A stretch of 61,279 nucleotides of DNA from Agrobacterium sp. AGB01. GTDB lineage: Bacteria > Pseudomonadota > Alphaproteobacteria > Rhizobiales > Rhizobiaceae. Shown here piece by piece: positions 25,685 to 35,418 of the stretch. The number at the start of each line of letters is the position of its first letter. Position 1 is the first letter of the stretch. The notes beneath the pieces are model-generated. The model was not told the origin of the DNA. It saw only the letters and a list, made by a program, of their open reading frames with translations, and searched no databases. A program made the translations under genes and the position numbers. The stretch lies in the NCBI RefSeq assembly GCF_014851585.1, contig NZ_JACVAB010000011.1:1-61279 (forward strand). The letters run 5' to 3'.

Positions 25685-26028
25685 TTACATCAAAAAACGC
25701 GATTTAAATCCGGGGAGTATGACGACGTGTGACCCGGCTTCCAGCTTGCCAGGAGCTTCGACTTGACAATACACACCAAGTGTACGGCGGTTTCGCCTGA
25801 CAATATTCCTCAGTATTTCGGGATCTTTATCAATTCCAGGCGGGGATATGAATGTCTTTGCGCATCGTTCGGTCAGTTCGAAAACTTTCACTGTCGTGCC
25901 ACCGATATACAATACAGCGTCAAGCCATTCTGATTCGGGAAATCCCGGCGCTCCAAGTAGAGGCAGGGAGTAACGGAATGCTGCTCCGCCTGTCCCACGC
26001 GCGCAACCTATGTACGTTGTCGGACAAT
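25685..26028 (-). pseudogene. MOSC-domain protein, N-terminally truncated
   Basis: The frame is open from about 26028 to the stop at 25685. It reads FRYSLPLLGAPGFPESEWLD, IGGTTVKVFELTERCAKTFI, DPEILRNIVRRNRRTLGVYC and GKLEAGSHVVIL, which is the C-terminal half of a MOSC (molybdenum cofactor sulfurase C-terminal) domain with its conserved E-R-C. No start codon precedes the conserved part and the MOSC N-terminus is missing, so this is a fragment. The upstream sequence is ended by a TGA near 26030. Confidence 0.6.
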
Positions 26029-26136
26029 CTGATTGAGTTCAAGGAAACATGACAGAGGCTACGTCACTCTGCCTGTTCTGACGTCACACACCTCGCGTTA
26101 CCAAGTGTACGGTAATTGACCGTGGTCCGAACTTAG

Positions 26137-26161
26137 GGAACCGCGACAACTCGCTTCCGTT
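26137..26161 (+). promoter_or_regulatory. EcfG-like promoter of the ferritin-like gene
   Basis: GGAAC at 26137-26141 and CGTT at 26158-26161 are separated by exactly 16 bases, the full EcfG consensus. The -10 element lies 27 bases before the ATG at 26189. This is the best match of the set in this window. Confidence 0.75.
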
Positions 26162-26188
26162 TTCCGGTCTCGAAAACAGGAGGTTGAA

Positions 26189-26638
26189 ATGGTCACGTTA
26201 GTTGGAACGCAGTCCGATATCAAAGATCTTGTCAAACAGCTGCTCTATCTGGAGCATGATGCAATTGCAGCGTATGATTCCTGCATCGAAAGACTGGAGA
26301 GAAAAGATCTTGCCCATCAGGTCTCTCTCTTCAAGGAAGAGCATCTCCTGCACGTTCAAGTCCTTACAGACATGGCTTTGGAGCTTGGTGTCGAACCGCC
26401 AACTGAGGGCGACATGAAACAGTTGCTGACCACAGGCAAAATTGCCATTGCCGACATGATGGGCGACACTGCGATCCTCAAAGCGATGAAAACAAACGAA
26501 GACGATACAGTGACCGCCTATGAGCGCGCAGCCCGCCACGAGGATGCCATTCCCGCTACAAAAGCGTTCTTTCTTCAGGCTTACCAAGACGAAGATAAGC
26601 ATCGGTCGTGGATGGAGACAACTGCGCGGACGCTTTAG
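26189..26638 (+). CDS. Ferritin-like DUF2383 protein
   Basis: A 149-residue four-helix protein of the PA2169/DUF2383 ferritin-like type. The first helix carries LLYLEHDAIAAYDSCIERL with E and H-D pairs, the second EEHLLHVQVL, the third ETVTAYERA-like (DDTVTAYERAARHE) and the fourth AYQDEDKHRSWME, giving an E-x6-Y and E-x2-H metal-ligand pattern. Such proteins are usually stress induced; iron binding is inferred from the fold. The start is fixed by CAGGAGGTTGAA. An exact EcfG-type promoter precedes it, and a large catalase gene follows. Confidence 0.85.
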   Translation: MVTLVGTQSDIKDLVKQLLYLEHDAIAAYDSCIERLERKDLAHQVSLFKEEHLLHVQVLTDMALELGVEPPTEGDMKQLLTTGKIAIADMMGDTAILKAMKTNEDDTVTAYERAARHEDAIPATKAFFLQAYQDEDKHRSWMETTARTL

Positions 26639-26753
26639 GCGTGCGCCTTACGCTCCAGCGAAGGACTGGCATGCAGTCCTTCGCCACCGAGCCGTTGCTA
26701 TATGCGCCGCGCGCGGGATGATGTTTTGGCAACCAATAAATCCTTCCTAACAC

Positions 26754-26778
26754 GGAACCGTTGCCGCCGAGCGGGGTT
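26754..26778 (+). promoter_or_regulatory. EcfG-like promoter of the catalase gene
   Basis: GGAAC at 26754-26758 and GGTT at 26775-26778 are 16 bases apart, about 125 bases before the catalase start. The -10 element differs from the CGTT consensus at one position. Large catalases are common members of the general-stress regulon. Confidence 0.5.
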
Positions 26779-26903
26779 CGGTGACCCACGCACGTGAATT
26801 CGTATGGACCTATCCATTCCTGTGAATGGCCTTGCGGGTCTGATGACCCGTTTTTGAATGAGCAAAACACCGATCATCATCACTTTGTCTTTGAGGAACG
26901 AAC

Positions 26904-29057
26904 ATGGCCAAGAAATCCAATTTGACGTCATCGTCCGACAAACGGTCTGTTGCCAATATCCACGACGTCAAAACTGACCGCGGAACGGGGGGCGAACTGC
27001 ACCAGATCGCAGCCGATGATGCGGCTGTCCTCACAACCGCGCAGGGAGCGCCTGTGTATGATGACCAAAACTCTTTGCGGGTCGGAGCGCGGGGACCCCT
27101 CGTTGTCGATGACTTTCATTTTCGCGAGAAAATGTTTCATTTCGACCATGAGCGTATCCCGGAGCGAGTTGTACACGCCCGAGGCTACGGAGCGCACGGA
27201 TATTTCGAGACATACGACTCTTTAGCGGCCTACACGAAAGCTGACGTTTTCCAGCGCGCCGGCGAAAAAACTCCGGCCTTCGTTAGATTTTCGACGGTTG
27301 CCGGCAATAAGGGCAGCGCGGACCTTGCACGCGATGTTCGTGGATTTGCGGTGAAACTCTATACGAATGAGGGCAACTGGGATCTGGTCGGCAACAACAT
27401 ACCCGTCTTCTTCATCCAGGACGCAATCAAGTTTCCAGATTTAATCCACGCCGCGAAGCAGGAACCAGATCGTGCATTCCCGCAGGCGCAGACTGCTCAT
27501 GATACATTTTGGGATTTTATTAGCCTTACGCCGGAAAGCATGAACATGGTCATGTGGATCATGTCCGACCGAACCATTCCACGGTCTTTGAGATTTATGG
27601 AAGGGTTCGGAGTCCACACCTTTCGCCTTGTCAACGCGAAAGGAAACTCAACCTTCGTGAAGTTTCACTGGAAGCCGAAACTGGGACTTCAGTCGGTGGC
27701 GTGGAATGAGGCGGTTAAAATAAATGGTGCTGATCCTGATTTCCACCGACGTGATCTTTGGAATGCAATCCAGTCGGGACACTACCCGGAATGGGAATTA
27801 CAGTTGCAACTGTTTGACCAGGAATTCGCCGATAGTTTCGACTTCGACATTCTTGACCCAACAAAGATCATCCCTGAGGAGGTCCTCAAACCGCAACCCG
27901 TCGGTCGGTTGGTCCTGGACCGTATGCCGGACAATTTTTTTGCCGAAACCGAACAGGTTGCGTTCATGACTCAGAACGTTCCGCCCGGAATTGATTTCAG
28001 TAACGATCCACTGCTGCAGGGCAGGAATTTTTCCTATCTCGATACACAGCTGAAACGACTGGGCGGACCAAATTTTACGCATTTACCCATCAACGCCCCA
28101 AAGTGTCCTTTCGCGCATTTTCAGCAGGACGGCCATATGGCGATGCGTAATCCGACCGGTCGGGCCAACTATCAACCAAACTCGTTCGGTGAGGGACCGC
28201 GTGAAAGCCCGGATTGGGGCTTTCAGCACTTTGCTGCGGAGGAGCACGGCACGAAAAGCAGATCGCGACCAGAGAGCTTCGCCGACCATTACAGCCAGGC
28301 CCGTCAATTCTACATTAGCCAGACACCTCCTGAGCAACGGCACATCGCTGCAGCTTTGACATTCGAGCTCAGCAAGGTAGAGACACCTCCTATCCGCGAG
28401 AGGATGATCTCGCATCTGCGCAATATCGATGAAACTCTCGCTGCAACTGTCTTTCAAAAGCTTGGACTGCAAACCATGCCTAAGGCTGCTGACGCTGCGG
28501 TAGCGACAAGGCAAGATCTTGAGCCATCGCCTGCGCTCAGTATCCTTGAGCGTGGCCCTGGTCGCTTTGAGGGCCGCAAACTCGGTATCCTGATTACCGA
28601 TGGTGTCGATGAAGTATTGCTGCAGGGTCTGATGGAAGCTGTCACATCTGAAAAAGCAACATGTGAGCTTGTGGCGCCCAAGGTGGGAGGTGTGACTTCC
28701 TCGAGAGGAACGTTCATTGAAGCCCATCATATGATCGATGGGGGTCCATCCGTCCTCTTTGACGCCGTGGCGCTGCTGACGGCAGATGCCGCAATCGATG
28801 ATCTTGTTGATGAGGCGACCGCGCGGGACTTCGTCGCGGACGCTTTCCAGCACTGCAAGTTTATTGGCTACGATCCCTCAGCGATACCGTTGCTGGAAAA
28901 GGCCGGCATCGCCGACAAGCTAGATGAGGGAGTTATGTCCTTGCCCGGAGAAGACGGTCTTGCAGCTTTTATGACCGAGCTGGGGAAACTGCGGGTCTGG
29001 GGTCGTGAACCTTCGCTGAAATTGGGCAAAGCGTCGGTTCCTGTTCGAGAAAACTAG
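26904..29057 (+). CDS. katE: Large-subunit catalase (HPII/KatE type)
   Basis: A 717-residue clade 2 heme catalase that splits hydrogen peroxide in the cytoplasm. The catalytic histidine lies in [18 protein letters not shown], the distal asparagine in [18 protein letters not shown], and the proximal heme tyrosine in RNFSYLDTQ. An N-terminal extension of about 70 residues and a C-terminal DJ-1/PfpI-like domain (about residues 550-700, [20 protein letters not shown]) identify the large type. The ATG follows GAGGAACGAAC. It lies between the ferritin-like gene and a formaldehyde-dehydrogenase-like gene, in a run of stress-protection genes. Confidence 0.97.
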   Translation: MAKKSNLTSSSDKRSVANIHDVKTDRGTGGELHQIAADDAAVLTTAQGAPVYDDQNSLRVGARGPLVVDDFHFREKMFHFDHERIPERVVHARGYGAHGYFETYDSLAAYTKADVFQRAGEKTPAFVRFSTVAGNKGSADLARDVRGFAVKLYTNEGNWDLVGNNIPVFFIQDAIKFPDLIHAAKQEPDRAFPQAQTAHDTFWDFISLTPESMNMVMWIMSDRTIPRSLRFMEGFGVHTFRLVNAKGNSTFVKFHWKPKLGLQSVAWNEAVKINGADPDFHRRDLWNAIQSGHYPEWELQLQLFDQEFADSFDFDILDPTKIIPEEVLKPQPVGRLVLDRMPDNFFAETEQVAFMTQNVPPGIDFSNDPLLQGRNFSYLDTQLKRLGGPNFTHLPINAPKCPFAHFQQDGHMAMRNPTGRANYQPNSFGEGPRESPDWGFQHFAAEEHGTKSRSRPESFADHYSQARQFYISQTPPEQRHIAAALTFELSKVETPPIRERMISHLRNIDETLAATVFQKLGLQTMPKAADAAVATRQDLEPSPALSILERGPGRFEGRKLGILITDGVDEVLLQGLMEAVTSEKATCELVAPKVGGVTSSRGTFIEAHHMIDGGPSVLFDAVALLTADAAIDDLVDEATARDFVADAFQHCKFIGYDPSAIPLLEKAGIADKLDEGVMSLPGEDGLAAFMTELGKLRVWGREPSLKLGKASVPVREN

Positions 29058-29193
29058 AGGTCTATCTGCACCGTTTGGGGATGTGTCGACGCGAACTGTT
29101 GCGGCCCCGAAAAACGGTAGTTGCCACCCTGCGCTTCAAGGCGTCGCTCTCTCTGGAGTGAAGACGCATAACCTAACTTAGGAGGAACTAGAA

Positions 29194-30357
29194 TTGAAAG
29201 CTCTAACTTGGCATGGAAGCGGTGACATTCGTTGTGAATCTGTCGACGATCCGACAATCCAGGACGATCGAGACGCTATTATCAAGGTCACCAGTTGTGC
29301 GATTTGTGGCTCCGATCTCCATCTGTATGGCGGGTTTGTTCCAGGAATGCATGCCGGCGATGTCATGGGTCACGAGACAATGGGTGAAGTTGTTGAGGTC
29401 GGTCGCGGCAACTCCAAACTGAAGGTAGGCGATCGGGTCGTGGTACCATTCACGATTTCATGCGGTGAATGCCGGATGTGTAAGTGGCAGCTGTTTTCGC
29501 TGTGCGAACGATCCAATCCCGCGGCCGCAAAGCAGGCCAAGCAGATCGGCTATCCTACCGCAGGCCTGTTCGGTTATTCAGACCTCTATGGCCGTTTTCC
29601 CGGTGGTCAGGCGCAGTACTTGCGTGTGCCCTATGCTGACGTTGGTCCAATCAAAGTCCCTGCTGGATTGAGTGATGAGCAAGTCTTGTTTCTCTCGGAC
29701 ATTTTCCCCACTGGATACATGGCGGCCGAGAACTGCAATATCGAACCCGGACAGACTGTGGCCGTCTTTGGTTGTGGGCCTGTCGGCTTGTTTGCCATCC
29801 AATCAGCGTTCCTGCTTGGTGCAGGTCGCGTCATCGCGATCGATACCGTTCCCGAACGTCTAGCGCTAGCTGAGGCGGCGGGCGCCGAGACTTTGGACTA
29901 CGCCGACGAAGATCTCCAGCAGCGCATTCTCGACATGACACAAGGACAGGGACCTGATGCAGTCATTGAAGCTGTGGGGCTCGAAAGCCATGGCGCTGGC
30001 GGCGTGATGGAAACGTTGCAATCGAAATTGACGTCCACAGAAAGGCCTTATGCGTTGCAGCAGGCAATAATGGCTTGCCGCCCCGGTGGTACCGTGTCTC
30101 TGCCAGGGGTCTTTATCGGTCCAGCTGTGCCGACACCACTAGGCGCATTTGTCGGCAAGGGTCTGACACTCAAGACGGGACAGACCCATGTCCAGCGATA
30201 CCTAGAGCCCTTGATGAAAATGATCGTGGATGGAAAAATCGATCCGTCCTTTATAATTACGCACCGTATCGGACTTGAAGAGGGACCAGACGCATATAAG
30301 AAGTTTCAGGACAAAGCCGATGGCTGCGTAAAAGTCGTGATCCGTCCTAACGGGTGA
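29194..30357 (+). CDS. Zinc-dependent alcohol dehydrogenase, formaldehyde-dehydrogenase-like
   Basis: A 387-residue medium-chain dehydrogenase. The catalytic zinc site is formed by [13 protein letters not shown] and MGHETMGEV; the structural zinc loop has four cysteines in [16 protein letters not shown]. The Rossmann motif is [15 protein letters not shown]. Length and insertions place it with glutathione-independent formaldehyde dehydrogenases and related enzymes; the natural substrate is not certain. The start is a TTG after TTAGGAGGAACTAGAA. It follows the catalase by 136 bases; I see no EcfG-like promoter directly before it. Confidence 0.92.
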   Translation: MKALTWHGSGDIRCESVDDPTIQDDRDAIIKVTSCAICGSDLHLYGGFVPGMHAGDVMGHETMGEVVEVGRGNSKLKVGDRVVVPFTISCGECRMCKWQLFSLCERSNPAAAKQAKQIGYPTAGLFGYSDLYGRFPGGQAQYLRVPYADVGPIKVPAGLSDEQVLFLSDIFPTGYMAAENCNIEPGQTVAVFGCGPVGLFAIQSAFLLGAGRVIAIDTVPERLALAEAAGAETLDYADEDLQQRILDMTQGQGPDAVIEAVGLESHGAGGVMETLQSKLTSTERPYALQQAIMACRPGGTVSLPGVFIGPAVPTPLGAFVGKGLTLKTGQTHVQRYLEPLMKMIVDGKIDPSFIITHRIGLEEGPDAYKKFQDKADGCVKVVIRPNG

Positions 30358-30602
30358 TCAAGTAGAACAGCGCTCCAGTCGCATACGAAGGGGCACTCCG
30401 GCCTTGAACCCATTCTGCTTCGTATGGCGGCAATAATTGCGACACCTCGCCCGTCGCCCCCAAGCAGCGCAATTCGTTGTTTCATTGCGCTGCGCAACTT
30501 TGCACTTTCTAGCGTTGGTCTGTCGACATGTCCGGCAAGCCGCGCATTAGTAGGCTCGGTTAAATATCGCCCGGACAGTCTACAGTGGCGAGGGGAGTTT
30601 TT

Positions 30603-30887
30603 ATGAGGGCCGTTTTTCGTGACCAAGTGGTATCACTTGACAGTGATGCTTTAGAACTCGTTACCGGCTTATGGATTATTTGGTGCCGCGGAAACAATCG
30701 TAATCCCGACGAGCTTTTGTCGAACTGCGGAGTTATTCTGAAACGCTTTCGCAACGGTGAAAGCAGTTCGGAGGACCTCGTTCGAGATCTTCGAATTGAG
30801 TGGTTCAGGCCCACCTCACGAACGAAGTTGAGCTATAAAATCTGCAGTCTTCGAGATATCCACCTGTGCCGAGAAACGTCCGCTTAG
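30603..30887 (+). CDS. Hypothetical protein
   Basis: Ninety-four residues from an ATG that follows GGGGAG by five bases. It reads FRDQVVSLDSDALELVTGLW and GVILKRFRNGESSSEDLVRD, a plausible small soluble protein without a recognised family. Its 3' end overlaps the end of the convergent cysteine hydrolase gene by 72 bases, which lowers confidence. Confidence 0.4.
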   Translation: MRAVFRDQVVSLDSDALELVTGLWIIWCRGNNRNPDELLSNCGVILKRFRNGESSSEDLVRDLRIEWFRPTSRTKLSYKICSLRDIHLCRETSA

Positions 30888-31394
30888 TAATTCGATGGCC
30901 GCATCGTGCGTTTCATCTGCCCCGCTGCAAACTGCGTCCTTTAAAACGATCACCTTGTAACCAAGCTCGATCCCTCCGATCGCAGCCGCGAGAACGCAGA
31001 CATCGGTTTCGCCTCCCGTGATGACAACGGTGTCTACACCTTCTGCGTGGAGCTGTTGATGAAGGTGTCCGCTCGTCCAGGGAGAGTAGGTCAATTTATC
31101 AAATATGCGGGCTGGAGGTACAAGATGGGCGAGACCCGGCACTATGTCCAACAGCTCGGTGGCAAGTTCTGCGCGTGTCATCTCGTGCCATTTCTGATAA
31201 TAGGCCTTCCACATTCCAGGCATATCGTTTGCTCGCTCCGGCGTAATGAAGCGCGTGAATATGGTTCGCTCTGGATAGCGTTCTGAGAGCTCAATGATCT
31301 CGCCCGATACGCGGCTCATCCAAGGGACATGCCAAGGGGTATCCTCGGCAAATATCCGTTGCATATCGATGCATAGATGGACCCAATGGTTCAT
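30816..31394 (-). CDS. Isochorismatase-family cysteine hydrolase
   Basis: A 192-residue isochorismatase-fold hydrolase, the superfamily of nicotinamidase. The catalytic aspartate is in HLCIDMQRIF, a lysine follows in IFDKLTYSPW, and the nucleophilic cysteine is in ITGGETDVCVLAAAIGG, preceded by the usual cis-peptide region. The ATG at 31394 is chosen because GGAGAAAAA precedes it; the longer frame would run into nadE. It is 31 bases downstream of nadE on the same strand, so release of nicotinic acid from nicotinamide or a related amide for NAD synthesis is a reasonable guess. Confidence 0.88.
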   Translation of the reverse strand: MNHWVHLCIDMQRIFAEDTPWHVPWMSRVSGEIIELSERYPERTIFTRFITPERANDMPGMWKAYYQKWHEMTRAELATELLDIVPGLAHLVPPARIFDKLTYSPWTSGHLHQQLHAEGVDTVVITGGETDVCVLAAAIGGIELGYKVIVLKDAVCSGADETHDAAIELLSGRFSAQVDISKTADFIAQLRS

Positions 31395-31425
31395 TTTTTC
31401 TCCAGAGTGCGCTCGTACTTCATAT

Positions 31426-32253
31426 TCACGCGATCTCAATTGGCACCACGGGCAAGGCACGCTTGTGAGCTGATGCGCGATAGGCTGCTGTGATCTTGTG
31501 ATGTGCTGAAGGAGATACTGTCTTTCCTTCAAGGAAATCATCGATCTCGTCATAGGTTACACCATAGACGTCTTCGTCCGGCTTTAAGGGGGCGTCGCTC
31601 TCAAGGTCGGCGGTTGGGGTCTTAAACACAAGATCATCGGGCGCTCCCAGCTTTTGAGCGACACTGCGTACACGCCGTTTATTAAGTCCAGAAAGCGGAA
31701 GAACGTCAGCGGCCCCATCGCCGAATTTCGTGTAAAACCCCATCAACGCCTCCGCGGCATGGTCCGTACCAATAACAAGTCCCTTGCTGGACCCTGCCAG
31801 TGCGTATTGGGCGATCATGCGTTGTCTGGCTTTGATGTTGCCGAGATGAAAGTGATGACGTGGTCCTGAAAGCAGATCTTTGGCATCAACGTTTACAGCC
31901 TCCATCATTGCGTCAGTGGCGGCTTTGATATCAATTGTCACTATCCTGTCGGGGTTGATCACGGATAAGCATTTTTGGGCATCCTGCTCGTCTGCTTGCG
32001 TGCCGTACGGGAGCCGCACCGCAAAAAATTGAGCGTCGTATCCGCTCTCACGCATGGAACGAATGGCTCGTTGTGACATAAGTCCGGCGGTCAATGAATC
32101 GACTCCGCCGCTGATGCCAAGGACCAAGGCTTTTGATCCAGAGGACCGGACGTAATCTTTTAAAAAATTTAGTCGGCGCTCGATTTCGAGTGATACATCA
32201 AATGTCATTGCAACCCCGAGCGCACTGATGATGTTGTTTTGCTCGTCCTTCAT
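31426..32253 (-). CDS. nadE: NH3-dependent NAD+ synthetase
   Basis: A 275-residue NadE of the short, ammonia-using type that amidates nicotinate adenine dinucleotide. The ATP pyrophosphatase loop is VLGISGGVDSLTAGL; further blocks are RLPYGTQADEQDAQ, GNIKARQRMIAQYA, GTDHAAEALMGFYTKFGDGAADVLPLSGL cut by family-typical loops, and DDLVFKTPTADLES. There is no glutaminase domain. The ATG at 32253 follows GGAGC and gives the usual N-terminus (NNIISALGV). It probably forms a two-gene operon with the cysteine hydrolase. Confidence 0.95.
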   Translation of the reverse strand: MKDEQNNIISALGVAMTFDVSLEIERRLNFLKDYVRSSGSKALVLGISGGVDSLTAGLMSQRAIRSMRESGYDAQFFAVRLPYGTQADEQDAQKCLSVINPDRIVTIDIKAATDAMMEAVNVDAKDLLSGPRHHFHLGNIKARQRMIAQYALAGSSKGLVIGTDHAAEALMGFYTKFGDGAADVLPLSGLNKRRVRSVAQKLGAPDDLVFKTPTADLESDAPLKPDEDVYGVTYDEIDDFLEGKTVSPSAHHKITAAYRASAHKRALPVVPIEIA

Positions 32254-32673
32254 GTGCTTTTGCTCCGGTAGTGCTATGGCGGGAGGATTTCTCCCATCTG
32301 ATCAATTGCAGGAGCTCTCACCCTACCTCCGATGTAGGTCTATAGAGACTGACCTACGTGTAAAAAGGGAATGTCTCCACTGGAGACGTGCCAATTTACC
32401 ATCGAGATCCAAGTATACGGGTGAAAGGTATCCTGGCATGATCCGAACCTCGTGATGGAAAGTTTGTTCCCAAAATTGATCGGAGGTTTACAGTGAATGA
32501 CTGGGTTGCGCACCGCCCAGTGGGTATGGGGGCGAGAAGCTCGCTTTAAGGACAAGCACCCTTTCTGAACTCGATCATGAATCTCCTAGGCGGCTTATCG
32601 GTAAACAACAAATGGTTTGGCATTCCGATTGAGTATTCCAAGAAATGAACGATGCTTGGCGCCCGGCTTGTTG
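32254..32673. other. nadE upstream region with two short palindromes
   Basis: No gene is evident. GTAGGTC at 32334-32340 and GACCTAC at 32351-32357 form an inverted repeat, and GTCTCCA-c-TGGAGAC at 32373-32387 a compact palindrome. They lie 80-135 bases upstream of nadE and could be regulator-binding sites. A tiny frame from a GTG near 32493 after GGAGG encodes fewer than 25 residues and is not supported further. Confidence 0.4.
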
Positions 32674-33417
32674 TTATCGATCTCTGTTAAGGATTTGATC
32701 CTGACGACGGCCGTCCAGATCCTGCGACTGACGCATGTCACGGTTGGCTTTATCGTTTGCTTCGTCTACCGTAACTTGATGACCTGGGGGCAGGATATGG
32801 TCTTTCAGGCTGTCGGGAAGCTCAGAATCCAGATCGTACGAACGGACCCTGCCAGAGCGTGTTCCCGCGGTGCGTGAGAACTACCAACGCCTGGGTTTGT
32901 GTCTGTTGGATCTGCGGCAAACGCATCGTCCGTCGCGTCTTCCGTTTGTTGGATGCGGTCGGCGTTAGCGATAGTTGAAGCTGGGTCACTTTTCAGCTGC
33001 TTGAATTCCGAAATCGAGATGTTGGCATCCCAGCCTTCGCTACTCCACACATCAGCTCGATCGTCTAGGTTGATCGTGCCCTCATCGTCCAGGATAGCGT
33101 GGGCGGTTTCGTAGTGTTCTCTTTCGACACTAAAGGAGACGAGGAAACCGCCACGCGTCAATCCTTCCGCATAGGTTGCTCTGTCGTCATCCGGAAAGAA
33201 CCAATCCTCCAAATTCGCCCAAAAGTTTGATCAGCCATGACGGTGGCGTTCTCGCTGGATTCGTATCCGGGAAGTAGTCGCACCTCGGTGATTCCAGCTT
33301 CCTTCAGTCGGTCGATGACCTTATCGGCATCGCCTTGGCTATCAAACAAAGCGGTCAGGTTGCTCGTAGTACCTGCATTTCGGGATAGGAACCGGCATTG
33401 TTGACGTTGTCGTTCAT
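32674..33417 (-). pseudogene. General-stress YflT/GsiB-like protein gene with three frameshifts
   Basis: Four segments in successive frames make one protein: MNDNVNNAGSYPEMQV from an ATG at 33417 (after GGAG), TTSNLTALFDSQGDADKVID and RLLPGYES, then FWANLEDWFFPDDDRATYAE and DEGTINLDDRADVW, then VRSYDLDSELPDSLKDHILP ending NRDR with a TAA at 32674. The breaks are near 33382, 33222 (an AAAA run) and 32862; each corresponds to one missing base. The middle part matches the heat-induced stress protein domain of B. subtilis YflT. Three one-base losses of the same sign are either multiple sequence errors or a decaying gene. Confidence 0.75.
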
Positions 33418-33478
33418 CGAAATTCTCCTGCTGTTGTAAACAAACAAACCGGATGCGAAGCATTCTGGTTCATCAGCT

Positions 33479-33823
33479 TCAGTTGTTCTTTAACGGATCA
33501 TGTCCCCAGTTCATGAGGGAGTGTCGCCAAGGCGAATGTTCCTTGTCGTCTTTCGGTCCGCCTTGTTTGAGGTGACGATGAACAAATCTGATGACTTTGC
33601 GCATGTGTTCGTAGTCGTGCTGAGTCAGTTCATCTTTCTTCTTACGTTTTATCTCCACGATGCGGCGACCTGAATGATGACCAATTGTTTCATCACCGCC
33701 ATCTTTCCACCCGCTCTCCCGGCTGTCGTCGGTATTGAGCCACGTATCAAGAGAAGCTGGCGTCATGTTCACAGCATCCTGAAAATCGTTCCAAATCCGC
33801 TCGAGGTCTTGTTTTTGGGCCGT
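33479..33823 (-). CDS. DUF3140 protein with an apparent ACG start
   Basis: About 114 residues matching DUF3140, a small helical family often found beside DNA-repair and stress genes: WNDFQDAVNMTPASLDTWL, HHSGRRIVEIKRKKKDELTQ, HMRKVIRFVHRHLKQGG and W-RHSLMNWGHDP. A conventional start (GTG at 33772) would lose the first helix. Reading from an ACG at 33823 gives AQKQDLERIW, and AGGAGG lies five bases before it, so the ACG stands exactly where ATG is expected. Either a weak ACG start or a mutated start codon. Convergent with nothing; it lies beside the HARP-like gene, divergently. Confidence 0.8.
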   Translation of the reverse strand, partial: TAQKQDLERIWNDFQDAVNMTPASLDTWLNTDDSRESGWKDGGDETIGHHSGRRIVEIKRKKKDELTQHDYEHMRKVIRFVHRHLKQGGPKDDKEHSPWRHSLMNWGHDPLKNN

Positions 33824-33910
33824 CTGATCCTCCTTGTGTGCTTGGCAAGCTAATCCGCGGGGGCCGGCGAGTGTTCCACACAGCTTTTCTTCGCCGGTCT
33901 ATCCTCGTTT

Positions 33911-33935
33911 GAAACGTCTTGGGTCGTTGCGCGTT
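33911..33935 (+). promoter_or_regulatory. Possible EcfG-like promoter of the HARP-like gene
   Basis: GAAAC at 33911-33915 and CGTT at 33932-33935 are 16 bases apart, 18 bases before the start at 33953. One mismatch to GGAAC in the -35 element. Confidence 0.35.
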
Positions 33936-33952
33936 GTTGGAAAGGAGGCGCG

Positions 33953-34825
33953 ATGACTGAGAAACAGGAAGAAGATAAGCCAACGATCGAAATTGTGTCT
34001 TTCCCTTTCGACCACATGACGGTCGTCAGATTCCGAGAGACGTTTCCAACCGCACGATGGGATGATCAACTTCAAGCCTGGAAGGTCAAAGGGACGACCG
34101 CTCGACGACGCTTTGATCGCTGGCTGGCATCCGAGGCAGACCGTCGTTCACCGCACGAACAGGAGCGTGGTCGCGACGCGTATGCTTTTGAACCAATCCT
34201 CTCCTCCTATCTCGACGTAATTGATATCGGCTTCCGCGTACGTACGCCGTTTTCGAGGACTGTTGTGGAGGAATTGCGCCAGATACCTTTCGCCAGATGG
34301 AACGCTGGCGATAAAGCATGGCACGTACCATATGCGTCTTACGACGATCTCCAACATCGTTGGGAAGCGATCGAAGAGGCTGCAAAGAGAGCAGAGCCCG
34401 ATGAGCGTCGAAAACGTGCTGAGGCACGAAAGGGCACCGAGGAGGAGGCTAGGGCCAAGCGTCGCACGACGGAGCGGCGTAAGCGTCGACTGCCGGTACC
34501 CAGCGACGATCTTCCTCCGCTCCATCGGCCTGTGGCGACACAAGCATTCGGCGTTGTGGTGATAATTGATGTTACCGGTGAGATCGTCGATCTGTCAGAA
34601 GTTCTGGAACAGTATCCCCATGCAGACGACGAACATGTGTGGGCCCTTTGGCGGCTGCCAACGCTTGAGGAACTCGTGCACACATGGCCGGCGAAATCCG
34701 AGATGCGGCAAGAGGAGAAAGATCGAGGCTGGTGGCAGCCCACACTTGAAGAATTGCGAAAGGCGCGACGCGCCGCGAAATCCCGTGAACGGCGAATTTC
34801 TGAAGTCGTCGAAAAACCAGATTAG
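33953..34825 (+). CDS. HARP-like repeat protein of unknown function
   Basis: A 290-residue protein whose first 140 residues contain two copies of a module: FPFDHMTVVRFRETFPTARW-D-x4-AWKV at about 15-50 and RTPFSRTVVEELRQIPFARW-x4-KAWHVPY at about 97-130. This resembles the HARP domain of the SMARCAL1 annealing helicase (a strand, helix, then a-x-W-x4-k-x-W). A highly basic coiled stretch follows (KRAEARKGTEEEARAKRRTT), then a C-terminal part with VVVIIDVTGEIVDLSEVL. No helicase motor is present. GGAAAGGAGGCGCG fixes the start. A nucleic-acid-binding role is inferred. Confidence 0.75.
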   Translation: MTEKQEEDKPTIEIVSFPFDHMTVVRFRETFPTARWDDQLQAWKVKGTTARRRFDRWLASEADRRSPHEQERGRDAYAFEPILSSYLDVIDIGFRVRTPFSRTVVEELRQIPFARWNAGDKAWHVPYASYDDLQHRWEAIEEAAKRAEPDERRKRAEARKGTEEEARAKRRTTERRKRRLPVPSDDLPPLHRPVATQAFGVVVIIDVTGEIVDLSEVLEQYPHADDEHVWALWRLPTLEELVHTWPAKSEMRQEEKDRGWWQPTLEELRKARRAAKSRERRISEVVEKPD

Positions 34826-34873
34826 AGGGTCTGGGCCGATGATGCAGTTTCGGAATTGGAAGTTTGGTTTAAG

Positions 34874-35137
34874 TCAGTGCTGTGTTCCCAAATTGGGTTC
34901 ATCGGCGTCGAAATTGCCATTACTGGCAGCATCGTACTTATCGACGCTTTTGCCGCCACCCCGCGTACCGAACGCGGTCAACTGCACCATTATTCCACGA
35001 GCACGATCAACCACGTCGACTTCATCAAGGTCATCATCGCCAGCGACTTGCACGGTTGCGACATCGCCGTCGTCGCCGATGAACTCAATTTTCCAGTAGT
35101 TATCCAAATGCTCTATGTAGGTCTCAGTGAGATGCAT
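34874..35137 (-). CDS. Small acidic hypothetical protein
   Basis: Eighty-seven residues from an ATG (35137) preceded by AAGGCGAG. It reads MHLTETYIEHLDNYWKIEF, then acidic stretches (GDDGDVATVQVAGDDDLDE) and a glycine-rich region. No family is recognised. The frame continues upstream without a stop into what looks like the C-terminus of a Ku protein, so the gene may be a fusion product of an old deletion, but the ribosome-binding site supports separate translation. Confidence 0.6.
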   Translation of the reverse strand: MHLTETYIEHLDNYWKIEFIGDDGDVATVQVAGDDDLDEVDVVDRARGIMVQLTAFGTRGGGKSVDKYDAASNGNFDADEPNLGTQH

Positions 35138-35315
35138 TTTAACTCGCCTTTTGGCTTCGAGTTCTTTCTCCAGCGACTTCTTCAGAGCGTCCATAATGTT
35201 GATGACATTGCTGGACTCTGCGGTGGACTTAGCCTTACGCGTATTGGTTTTTGATTTGAACGATCTTCTTGGTCTTAATGAGCTCGGTAAGGGTTTCCTG
35301 CATAGGATCGCCCGA
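35138..35315 (-). pseudogene. C-terminal fragment of a Ku end-joining protein
   Basis: Upstream of the small acidic gene the minus strand encodes GDPMQETLTELIKTKK and, after a change of frame near 35240 at an AAAAA run, KAKSTAESSNVINIMDALKK-SLEKEL. Bacterial Ku proteins end with Y-x2-AL-x-ELI-x2-K, a linker, and N-V-I-N-L-M-D-A-L-K-x-S. The core beta-barrel of Ku is absent, so this is a remnant. No ligD is in the window; exonuclease III follows on the other strand. Confidence 0.5.
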
Positions 35316-35418
35316 GGTGAACCAAATTAACCTAATGCCCAGTGTTTGCCAGAAAGCATCAACGCAACCATCGCCGTGCTTCGGAGTTCAATCCTTCAGA
35401 TCATCTGGAGGAAAAGTG

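Noticed and set aside
28083..28853. 256-residue minus-strand open frame
   Set aside because: Entirely antisense within the catalase gene; the plus-strand protein is certain.
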